This document shows positions 1 through 7,121 of a stretch of DNA of 64,000 nucleotides, one piece after another. Made by a program: the position numbers and the translations under genes. Source of the DNA: [Candidatus Thermochlorobacteriaceae] bacterium GBChlB (GTDB lineage: Bacteria > Bacteroidota > Chlorobiia > Chlorobiales > Thermochlorobacteraceae); the NCBI GenBank assembly GCA_000724175.1, contig JPGV01000020.1, forward strand, positions 177,058 through 241,057, written 5' to 3'. Below the pieces are notes generated by a model. It saw only the letters and a list, made by a program, of their open reading frames with translations. It searched no databases and was not told the DNA's origin. Within the stretch, counting starts at the first letter, position 1. Each line of letters opens with the position of its first letter.

Positions 1-753
1 TTTTTTAAGCGTAACGACCAGCGTCGTTGAAATGTCATACTTGTTCAATTGCTCTAAGGCGCGTAACCGTATTCGCCGTAAATCGGCGCCGCGCAGTTCC
101 ATCAACGCCTTTTCTTCAAACGAATCGAATTGTAAATAGATCTCGAAGTCAGGCATATAGTCTTTCAGGCGCTTGGCGAACAGGGCGTCTTCGGCGATGC
201 GAATGCCGTTGGTGTTTACCATCAGGTGTTTAATTGGGCGCGCTTTCGCAGCATCAAGTATTTTGAAAAAGTCGGGGTGAATTGTTGGCTCGCCGCCGGA
301 AATTTGGACGACATCAGGTTCGCCTTCGTTGCGCACAGCACAATCGAGCATAAACTCGATTTGTTCCAAACTGCGGTGCTTCAAGCGCTGGGGTGATGAC
401 TCAGAATAACAAACGGGACAGCTTAGGTTGCATCGGTCGGTTACTTCAACCAACGTCAGGCAGCCATGTTGTTCGTGGTCGGTGCAGATGCCGCAATCGT
501 AGGGGCAGCCGTATTTAACCGGTGTGTTAAACTTTTTAACGAGTTGTCCGGGCTTCAAGAAACTGCGTTGCAGCTTGTAAAACTCGACATCGGTCGAAAT
601 AAGCACTTTCTCGTAGCCGTGTTCCGGGCAATGCTTGACGAGATAGACGCAGTCGTTTTGAAAAATAATTTTTGCTTCCGTTTTTCGAAGACATATCGAA
701 CAAACGCTGTTGGTGAGTTCAAAAAAAACATACGGACGATCTGCCATAGCCAT
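1..753 (-). CDS. Radical SAM protein, tetraether synthase-like (COG1964/MJ0619 type), 3' end beyond window
   Basis: The reading frame is open from an ATG at 753 (or an in-frame ATG at 747) to the window edge, about 250 residues without a stop. The N-terminal third carries a CSIC pair, then KHCPEHG, then a cysteine-rich GCPYDCGICTDHEQHGC segment, followed by the radical SAM cluster motif CNLSCPVC and an SGGEP (SAM-binding) motif. This arrangement is seen, not inferred, and matches the COG1964 radical SAM proteins that include archaeal MJ0619 and the tetraether synthase Tes, which joins lipid chains through C-C bonds. The exact reaction here is unknown. It lies 59 bp downstream of an Lgt-like gene on the same strand, so a lipid substrate is plausible. 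The C-terminal half is outside the window. Confidence 0.85.
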   Translation of the reverse strand, partial: MAMADRPYVFFELTNSVCSICLRKTEAKIIFQNDCVYLVKHCPEHGYEKVLISTDVEFYKLQRSFLKPGQLVKKFNTPVKYGCPYDCGICTDHEQHGCLTLVEVTDRCNLSCPVCYSESSPQRLKHRSLEQIEFMLDCAVRNEGEPDVVQISGGEPTIHPDFFKILDAAKARPIKHLMVNTNGIRIAEDALFAKRLKDYMPDFEIYLQFDSFEEKALMELRGADLRRIRLRALEQLNKYDISTTLVVTLKK

Positions 754-812
754 ACAAGATGTTAAAGTTTGACGAGACAACGGGACGACATTGCCTGAAA
801 ACCCCTGTAAAA

Positions 813-1586
813 TCACGTCTTTTCAGGCGACACTGCAGAATTTGATTGAGACGCCATTTGAGCCAACAGTGCCGCAGCGTAAATCGCACCGCCGAGCGAC
901 GCCAGCTGAATTGCGCTGATTCCAAGATACGTTTCGGGGCGCGGTTTGAGAAACTCTATGAAAAAGCGAAACGAAAAATATGCGCACATCATCGTGCGAA
1001 AGAGCCAGCCGTTGACAAAAGGTCGCTGCATTCGCCATAAAAAAAATGCAGCGCATAAGAGCGCGAAGGCGATTTCATAAAGCTGTGTCGGGTGTCGCCG
1101 AATGCCATCGCCGAAATCAATGCCAAACGGAAGTGTTGTTTCCACGCCGCATGTGCCGTCGTCAAGTCCGGTCAGAAAACAGCCGACGCGCCCGATGGAA
1201 ATGCCCAGCAAGAGCGGAAAGACATACACGTCGCCGGTCGCGAACGACACACCGAGCGATTTTTTAATTACCTCGACTGCCGCCCAGCCACCGAGAAACC
1301 CACCGACAATCGTTTTCCCTGACATTAAAAAACCGACATCGCTACGATGTTCCCAATACTGCACTGGCGCATTGAGCATGTCCAACCCTTTCGCGCCGAC
1401 CCATGCGCCGAAAATACAGCCTGCGACAAGTTGCAAATTGTGTTCAAGCGGAAGTTCGGCAGGGAGTTTCCAGCGCGTGCGAAGTCGCAGATACGTTTGA
1501 AAACCGAGCGAATAAGCGAGCGCCTCGAAGACCAAATGCGGGTGCAGCTTGAAACCAAACAGGTCTATCCAAACGGGAAAATTCAT
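813..1586 (-). CDS. Divergent Lgt-family (prolipoprotein diacylglyceryl transferase-like) membrane protein
   Basis: A 257-residue protein with several hydrophobic segments. It has the Lgt-type RRHPTQLYE motif and a GRVGCF motif where true Lgt has GRxGNF. The HGG motif of Lgt (E. coli His103 region) is replaced by TIVGGFLGG with no histidine, and the GRxGNFxNGE signature is altered to GRVGCFLTGLDDG. It therefore belongs to the Lgt fold family but is probably not the housekeeping lipoprotein transferase. It is first in an apparent two-gene minus-strand operon with the Tes-like radical SAM gene. I infer that it handles phosphatidylglycerol or another glycerolipid in the same pathway. Family membership is fairly sure; substrate and reaction are not. 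Confidence 0.8.
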   Translation of the reverse strand: MNFPVWIDLFGFKLHPHLVFEALAYSLGFQTYLRLRTRWKLPAELPLEHNLQLVAGCIFGAWVGAKGLDMLNAPVQYWEHRSDVGFLMSGKTIVGGFLGGWAAVEVIKKSLGVSFATGDVYVFPLLLGISIGRVGCFLTGLDDGTCGVETTLPFGIDFGDGIRRHPTQLYEIAFALLCAAFFLWRMQRPFVNGWLFRTMMCAYFSFRFFIEFLKPRPETYLGISAIQLASLGGAIYAAALLAQMASQSNSAVSPEKT

Positions 1587-1761
1587 GTTTCAAAAACGAG
1601 ATGAGGCAGTTCATTTGGAAACGGCGTCGGCAAGATACGCCCGACGACACGCCCTACAAAATTCTGCATTGAGCGTGTTACAAAATTGTAAAAAGTCTAT
1701 TGACACAGATGAAATCGTGTGAAAGCGGCGTATGTTTAAGGGAACGCTAACGACTGATACG

Positions 1762-2460
1762 ATGAAAACGGCCCTCGTTGCAGCGCTTTGCGCTTGGAGA
1801 GTTTTCGCTATCTCTATTGTGTTGTTCGCACAAGAGGCTGATGAATTTAGCTCGCTCGATGACGCGCTCAAAGCGCCTGATAAGGTTACCCGGCTCAACT
1901 TGTCGGATAAAAAACTCTCGTCGTTGTCCGCCGATGTCGGCAAACTGACGAACTTGGTTGAACTCAATGTGAGCCGCAACCAGCTCTCGTCGATACCGCC
2001 AGAAATCGGCAACCTGAAAAAACTGCAATTTTTTTCAGCAACAGGCAATCAACTCGAAAGCCTGCCGAAAGAATTTTTCGCGCTCAAAGAGTTGAAGCAA
2101 CTCGTCTTGAACCGTAATCGAATTTATACGCTGCCACCGGAGATTGGACAGCTCACAGCTTTGCAGTATTTGGACTTGCGAGAAAACAAATTGAGACAAC
2201 TGCCGCCGCAGATTGGAAAACTTAAAGAACTGCAAACGCTCGACTTATTCAAAAACGATTTGGAATCGCTGCCTGCCGACATTGGAAATTTGACGAACTT
2301 GAAAATGCTGATATTAGGTCAGAACGAGTTGAGGTCGCTGCCGCCCGCTGTGGCTGGGCTAAAAAATCTCAAACAGTTGGGACTGAGTCGGAACAAATTT
2401 TCCGACGCTGACCAAGCTGCCGTCAAGCAGTGGCTGCCGCAGGCGGAGATTAGTTTTTAA
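1762..2460 (+). CDS. Exported leucine-rich repeat protein
   Basis: About 232 residues. The ATG at 1762 is preferred over one 30 bases upstream because it begins directly with a signal peptide (MKTALVAALCAW, hydrophobic core, cleavage near FAQEA). The rest is about seven or eight leucine-rich repeats of roughly 23 residues with the pattern LxxLxLxxNxLxxLPxxIGxL, the bacterial/plant-intracellular LRR type also found in Leptospira and Chlorobiota. Such proteins mediate binding, but the partner cannot be read from sequence. It ends with a capping segment (SDADQAAVKQWLPQAEISF) nearly matching the end of the next gene, so the two are related by duplication. Confidence 0.88.
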   Translation: MKTALVAALCAWRVFAISIVLFAQEADEFSSLDDALKAPDKVTRLNLSDKKLSSLSADVGKLTNLVELNVSRNQLSSIPPEIGNLKKLQFFSATGNQLESLPKEFFALKELKQLVLNRNRIYTLPPEIGQLTALQYLDLRENKLRQLPPQIGKLKELQTLDLFKNDLESLPADIGNLTNLKMLILGQNELRSLPPAVAGLKNLKQLGLSRNKFSDADQAAVKQWLPQAEISF

Positions 2461-2559
2461 TTTTTTAACGCCGCGCTGCGACGGGAATCACAGGAAAATT
2501 GATTAAATTATGCTACTTTCCGCGCCAGAAAAAAAATAAACCCGTAACATTCACATCCG

Positions 2560-3771
2560 ATGAGAAAGCTAACACTGCTTTTTATTTTTGCCCTGACCTT
2601 CTCGGCTTGTTCGGAAGAAAAAAAGACCGACGGCTCCGATGTAAAAACCATCACGGCTGGAAAACTGCTCGACTCCGCCGACCTTGCTGCACAAAAAGAA
2701 TACAATGTCATTGCCGACGCACTCAAAGAGCCTGAAAAAGTCTATCGGCTTCGAATCGGCGGAGGCAGCAGTGTGCTTTCGGCGCTCACAGCAATCTCGC
2801 CGCAAATTGCCAAACTCAAAAATGCGCAGATTCTTGACGTCAGTCAAAATAAACTCACCGAACTGCCACCTGAGCTTGGCGACCTGCCGAACTTGCAGAC
2901 GCTCATTCTCGACCAAAATCCCATCGTGAAGATTGCGCCTGAAATCGGCAAACTGAAAAACCTTCGGCGCCTTTCGATGCGCAGCGATTCGCTGGTGAAC
3001 TTCGCGGCGCTCTTTAGCGCGCTTAGTGCCGTGCCGAACCTCCAAACGCTGATCATTAGCGAGAACAACTTGAAAGCCTTGCCTTCCGAAATTGGCACGC
3101 TCACTTCGCTTCAAGAGCTCGATGTACAAATCAATCAACTTAGCTCGCTAACCCCGCAACTTGGCAAGCTCGTCGGGTTGAGGACGCTCTATCTCAACAG
3201 CAACCAACTGCGCGAACTGCCGCAGGAGCTTGAGCGACTCATCTTGCTTGAAAGGTTATATCTGGGCAGCAATCCGATTGACGCGTTCAAAGTCAGCACG
3301 ACGCTCTCTAAGCTGCCGAACTTGAAAGTGCTGCATCTTAACAACTGCAATTTGGAAGAACTGCCCGTTGACATCGGTCAAATCAAGAGTTTGGAGGTGA
3401 TTAATCTGCGTAATAACCCGAAACTCAATATGACCAATGCGCTGAAAGTATTGAGCGCTTTGCCCAACCTTAAAGAAATTGATATGAGCAACAACCAGCT
3501 TGCAACATCGCCCAGCGGATTCGATAAGATTAAAAATTTGAGGGTGTTGAATTTGGGCAACAACAGCCTGAACGCGTTCCCGAAAGGCTTAGGAAAATTG
3601 AAAAAATTGGAGGTCATTGATTTGCACGACAACGACATCTCCAAACTGCCGAAAGAACTGGCGCAACTTAAAAAACTCAAAGACCTTAACCTCAGAGGCA
3701 ATAACGTCTCGGCGGACGACGCTGCAAAATTGGCAAAGGTGCTTCCGAGTGCGACGATTTCATTCAAGTAA
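2560..3771 (+). CDS. Leucine-rich repeat lipoprotein
   Basis: 403 residues. A signal peptide ends in the lipobox FSAC (Cys17), so it is predicted to be a lipoprotein. About 13 leucine-rich repeats follow, most with the LPxxIGxLxxL consensus. Some repeats (ALFSALSAVPNL, VSTTLSKLPNL, ALKVLSALPNL) are longer and alternate with the standard type, giving a mixed array. The C-terminal cap SADDAAKLAKVLPSATISFK resembles the end of the preceding LRR protein. The 99-bp gap between the two suggests tandem duplication, perhaps one transcript. It is probably a surface or periplasmic binding protein with an unknown ligand. Confidence 0.9.
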   Translation: MRKLTLLFIFALTFSACSEEKKTDGSDVKTITAGKLLDSADLAAQKEYNVIADALKEPEKVYRLRIGGGSSVLSALTAISPQIAKLKNAQILDVSQNKLTELPPELGDLPNLQTLILDQNPIVKIAPEIGKLKNLRRLSMRSDSLVNFAALFSALSAVPNLQTLIISENNLKALPSEIGTLTSLQELDVQINQLSSLTPQLGKLVGLRTLYLNSNQLRELPQELERLILLERLYLGSNPIDAFKVSTTLSKLPNLKVLHLNNCNLEELPVDIGQIKSLEVINLRNNPKLNMTNALKVLSALPNLKEIDMSNNQLATSPSGFDKIKNLRVLNLGNNSLNAFPKGLGKLKKLEVIDLHDNDISKLPKELAQLKKLKDLNLRGNNVSADDAAKLAKVLPSATISFK

Positions 3772-3794
3772 ACTCAGAGTTCTAAACGCTTGTG

Positions 3795-5165
3795 ATGACT
3801 CGACAGATTCGCGTTGCGTCCGGCCAAGGGTTTTGGGGCGATTTGCCACGCGCACCGATTGACCAAGTCAAAGGCTCCAAAGGCGATACGGCAATTGACT
3901 ACATGATGCTCGATTATCTTGCGGAGGTAACGATGAGCATTATGCAAAAGCAGCGTCAAAAAGACCCGACACTGGGATATGCGCGCGACTTTCCCGACAT
4001 CATTGCGCAAATTCTGCCGGACTTGCTCGAAAAAAACATTAAGGTCATCTCTAATGCAGGCGGCGTTAATCCTATCGCCTGTCGAGACAAAATTTTTGAA
4101 GTCGCTAAAAAACTTGGCGTCAAGCATCTTCGAGTTGGCGTTGTTATGGGCGACGATATTATGACTCGACTCGACGACTTGCTCGTGCAAGGTGAGGAAC
4201 TGCGCAATATGGATACGGGCGAGCCACTTGCCGCTGTGCGCGAAAAAGTCCTCAGTGCCAATGTCTATTTCGGCGCGCACCCGATTGTCGAGTGCCTGCG
4301 ACAAGGCGCACATATTATCGTTACCGGTCGATGCACCGACACGGGTCTCGTGCTTGCGCCGATGATTTACGAGTTTAATTGGAACGCGGACGATTGGGAT
4401 TTACTTGCGGCAGGGACAGTCGCCGGACATATTCTGGAATGCGGCGGACAGGCAAGCGGCGGCAATTTTCTCGGCGATTGGCAAAGCGTGCCGAGCCTTG
4501 AAACCATCGGCTTCCCGATTGCCGAAATGCACGCCAACGGTGAATTTTTCATTACCAAACATGCAGGCACGGGCGGGCTGATTACGCCAGCGGTTATCAA
4601 AGAACAGCTCTGCTACGAAATCGGCAATCCGAAGGAATACATCACGCCCGACTGCGTCGCGGATTTCACATCAATTCAGTTGGAGGACGCTGGAAAAGAC
4701 CGTGTCAAAGTCTTCGGCGTCAAAGGCGCACCCGCCACACCGTTCTATAAAGTGTCTATGTCCTACTCCGATGGTTGGACAGCATTTGGCTCGCTTACCT
4801 ATGCCTTTCCCGACGCGCTCAAAAAAGCAAAACGCGCTGACGATATCCTTCGCGCACGCTTAAAAAATTTAGGCTTAGAGCTCGAGGAAATTCGCACAGA
4901 GTTTATTGGCGCAAATGCGTGTCATCAGCAGTTAGAATCGCTTGAACATGTCAACGAAGTTCAGATGCGCGTCGGTGTGCGCGACCAGAATAAACACGCG
5001 GTTGAGCGTTTCGGCTATGAACTCGCGCCGCTTATTTTAACCGGTCCGCCAAGCGTAACGGGCTTTGCGGGCGGACGACCGAAGCCGTCGGAGGTCGTCG
5101 CGTATTTTCCAGCGCTCATTCGCAAAGAACGGGTCTCGCCCGTTGTCGTTGTGGAAGAATGTTAA
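3795..5165 (+). CDS. AtuA family (DUF1446) protein
   Basis: 456 residues from the ATG at 3795; a GTG one codon earlier is possible. The start RQIRVASGQGFWGD, the segment ISNAGGVNP, and the glycine-rich GRCTDTGL and ILECGGQASGG are characteristic of the AtuA/DUF1446 family, named for the acyclic terpene utilisation locus of Pseudomonas. Its biochemical activity is not well defined. In many bacteria the gene sits beside acyl-CoA carboxylase or enoyl-CoA hydratase genes. None are here, so participation in terpene or branched-chain degradation is not supported by context. It starts 23 bp after the LRR lipoprotein gene and may be co-transcribed with it. Confidence 0.85.
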   Translation: MTRQIRVASGQGFWGDLPRAPIDQVKGSKGDTAIDYMMLDYLAEVTMSIMQKQRQKDPTLGYARDFPDIIAQILPDLLEKNIKVISNAGGVNPIACRDKIFEVAKKLGVKHLRVGVVMGDDIMTRLDDLLVQGEELRNMDTGEPLAAVREKVLSANVYFGAHPIVECLRQGAHIIVTGRCTDTGLVLAPMIYEFNWNADDWDLLAAGTVAGHILECGGQASGGNFLGDWQSVPSLETIGFPIAEMHANGEFFITKHAGTGGLITPAVIKEQLCYEIGNPKEYITPDCVADFTSIQLEDAGKDRVKVFGVKGAPATPFYKVSMSYSDGWTAFGSLTYAFPDALKKAKRADDILRARLKNLGLELEEIRTEFIGANACHQQLESLEHVNEVQMRVGVRDQNKHAVERFGYELAPLILTGPPSVTGFAGGRPKPSEVVAYFPALIRKERVSPVVVVEEC

Positions 5166-5269
5166 CATTTTGTTACGCCTGAACTTTGAAACGGTGAAAA
5201 CCAGTTTGTATGTCTTGTCGTGACTTGTTCGGTAAAAATTCGTTTCGCCAATCATTTTGATTCTCAGGT

Positions 5270-6133
5270 ATGTTGCTTAAATCGTCGCTGACCCACATCG
5301 TTGGAGTGTGTTTGTCTATTGCGGTGATTTCCGTTCACGCTACTGCCCAAAGCAAACTCATTGGGCGCGTAACCGATGGCAGTGGGTCTCCGCTCTCTGC
5401 CGTCATGGTCTCCATATCAGGACTGGCAGCGACACAAGCCGCGTTCTCCAATGCTGATGGCTATTATGTCATTTTGGGCGTTCCCGCTGGCGACTACACC
5501 ATTAAAACCACCAAAAAAGGCCTACCAAGTTGGAAAAACCAAGTGAATTTGGCGAGTGGCTCAACCAAACGTATTGATATTCAAATTGGAGCGGAGGGCG
5601 AAGAAAAACCTGTCGTTGCTGTTGCAAAGAAGAGAGAAGAACCTGTGAAGAAAGAAGAAAAGTTGGCAGAAGCGAAGGCTGAAAAACCGGCGCCCGATAA
5701 ACCTGCGGACAAGCCTGTTGCTGACGCGTCGAAGCAATCCACGCCCGATGGCAACACTGCCGACGATGTTGCGATACAAAAGGCGCAGGAGGAAGCTGCG
5801 CGCTTGGCGCAGGAGACCGCTGCGCTGGCAGAGAACGCCGCCGCCAATATCACCGAAGCGGAAGTGGAGGGCGGCATCAAATCGGTTTACCAAAGACTTC
5901 AATATCCTGAAATGGCTCGTCGCCAAAAGATGAGCGGACAAGTGGTTGCAAAAGTCTACCTCGATAAGTCCGGCAACGTTTCCAAAATCGAGCTCCTCAA
6001 AACTGCGCAAGAAGTCTTTAACGATGAAGTCTTCCGAACACTCACCGAAGAAGTTACCTACAAACCTGCTACCATGGGCGGCAGGCCTGTTCCAAGTTCG
6101 CTCATCATTCCCGTCAAGTTTGAGCTAAAGTAA
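5270..6133 (+). CDS. Periplasmic carboxypeptidase-regulatory-like / TonB C-terminal domain protein (paralog 1)
   Basis: 287 residues. A signal peptide (cleavage near ATAQS) precedes a beta-sandwich CarboxypepD_reg-like domain at about 28-105 (GRVTDGSGSPL, DGYYVILGVPAGDYTI). A Lys/Glu/Pro/Ala-rich linker spans about 110-195, and a TonB C-terminal domain about 200-287 (YPEMARRQKMSGQVVAKVYLD...). Classical TonB is anchored by an N-terminal helix and touches ExbB/ExbD. Here that end looks like a cleavable secretion signal followed by a folded domain, so it may be a free periplasmic or outer-membrane-associated protein. The next gene has the same architecture. Which receptor it serves is unknown. 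Confidence 0.85.
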   Translation: MLLKSSLTHIVGVCLSIAVISVHATAQSKLIGRVTDGSGSPLSAVMVSISGLAATQAAFSNADGYYVILGVPAGDYTIKTTKKGLPSWKNQVNLASGSTKRIDIQIGAEGEEKPVVAVAKKREEPVKKEEKLAEAKAEKPAPDKPADKPVADASKQSTPDGNTADDVAIQKAQEEAARLAQETAALAENAAANITEAEVEGGIKSVYQRLQYPEMARRQKMSGQVVAKVYLDKSGNVSKIELLKTAQEVFNDEVFRTLTEEVTYKPATMGGRPVPSSLIIPVKFELK

Positions 6134-6265
6134 GCGTAGCATTTCGTTAGCTTAACTTTTTCCTTCCTCAACCGCAAATACTTGCTTTCTTCATTACCAA
6201 ATTATTATCTTCCGCTTGTCCTAGAACATTCGAACTTTTCTATCAACAAAAAGGGATAAGGCAAC

Positions 6266-7045
6266 ATGAAAATAATTTTTTTCTTACTTATCATTTTGAC
6301 GGCTACCGACAAGGCAACCGCATTTGGTCAGGGAAAAGTGTTAGGGCAAATCACTGACGACAATGGCTCGCCCGTTGGCGGTGCAACAGTGTCTCTTCTT
6401 GGCAACGGCTTAACGCAAGCCGCTGTCTCCAACGCGCAAGGATACTATGTTTTTCTCGCTATTCCAGAAGGGGCATACACGATTCGTTCTACAAAACCCG
6501 GGCTACCGAGTTGGCAGAGACAAATTGCCGTTGCCGCTGGCACTATGCAGCAGGTCAATATCCAGCTCACATATCAAGCGCAGGAGATTGTTGTCTCCGA
6601 ATCGCGCCAGCGCGCTGAGCGCAAGCCTGAGGCTGATGACAAACCAAGCATTGCCGATGCACAATTGGATTTGTCTAAATCAAACATCAGCAAAGCGCTT
6701 GCCGATGCGCTCGCTGAAGCTGAAGCGCTCAAAGCAATTGATGAAAACTCGGTATTGCCAGACGAAGAGCCTGAAATCGTCGGCGGGCAGCAAGCCTTGT
6801 ATAGAAACTTGGTTTATCCTGCCACAGCAGAGCGCGCGAAAATCGAGGGACAGGTCGTCGCAAAAGTCTACCTCAATGAAGCTGGGAAGCCAGTTCAGGT
6901 TACGCTGCTGAAAACGGCGCACCCGCTTTTGAACAACGAAGTCCTGCGCGTCTTGGTCAATGAAGTGAGTTTCACACCAGCGCGCTCGGCAGGCAAACCC
7001 GTAAAAAGCACCCTCACGTTGCCCGTGAAATTCCAAGTCAAATAA
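6266..7045 (+). CDS. Periplasmic carboxypeptidase-regulatory-like / TonB C-terminal domain protein (paralog 2)
   Basis: 259 residues with the same order as its upstream neighbour: signal peptide (cleavage near AFGQG), CarboxypepD_reg-like domain (GQITDDNGSPVGG, QGYYVFLAIPEG), a shorter charged linker, and a TonB_C domain (LVYPATAERAKIEGQVVAKVYLNEAG). The pair clearly arose by tandem duplication: the segments SGQVVAKVYLD and EGQVVAKVYLN occupy the same place. The linker is much shorter and lacks the Lys-Pro-Ala repeats. The gene ends 23 bp before a strong terminator, so transcription of the pair probably stops before dnaG. Confidence 0.85.
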   Translation: MKIIFFLLIILTATDKATAFGQGKVLGQITDDNGSPVGGATVSLLGNGLTQAAVSNAQGYYVFLAIPEGAYTIRSTKPGLPSWQRQIAVAAGTMQQVNIQLTYQAQEIVVSESRQRAERKPEADDKPSIADAQLDLSKSNISKALADALAEAEALKAIDENSVLPDEEPEIVGGQQALYRNLVYPATAERAKIEGQVVAKVYLNEAGKPVQVTLLKTAHPLLNNEVLRVLVNEVSFTPARSAGKPVKSTLTLPVKFQVK

Positions 7046-7068
7046 TTCTCGCATACCCATTTGGCAGG

Positions 7069-7093
7069 AAGGTCGGATTTTCCGACCTTTTTG
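7069..7093 (+). terminator. Rho-independent terminator after the TonB-like pair
   Basis: A perfect 9-bp stem (AAGGTCGGA / TCCGACCTT) with a TTT loop is followed by a short T run. It lies between the second TonB-like gene and dnaG. The stem is nearly self-complementary with flanking A's, so it could work weakly in both directions. Confidence 0.85.
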
Positions 7094-7121
7094 CGTTCAC
7101 AACTGCAACCGCTGTTCGCCG

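Noticed and set aside
27..765. Plus-strand open frames (27-233, 466-765) at the left edge
   Set aside because: They run antisense to the radical SAM gene, whose cysteine motifs make that strand the real one. Neither frame has a domain.
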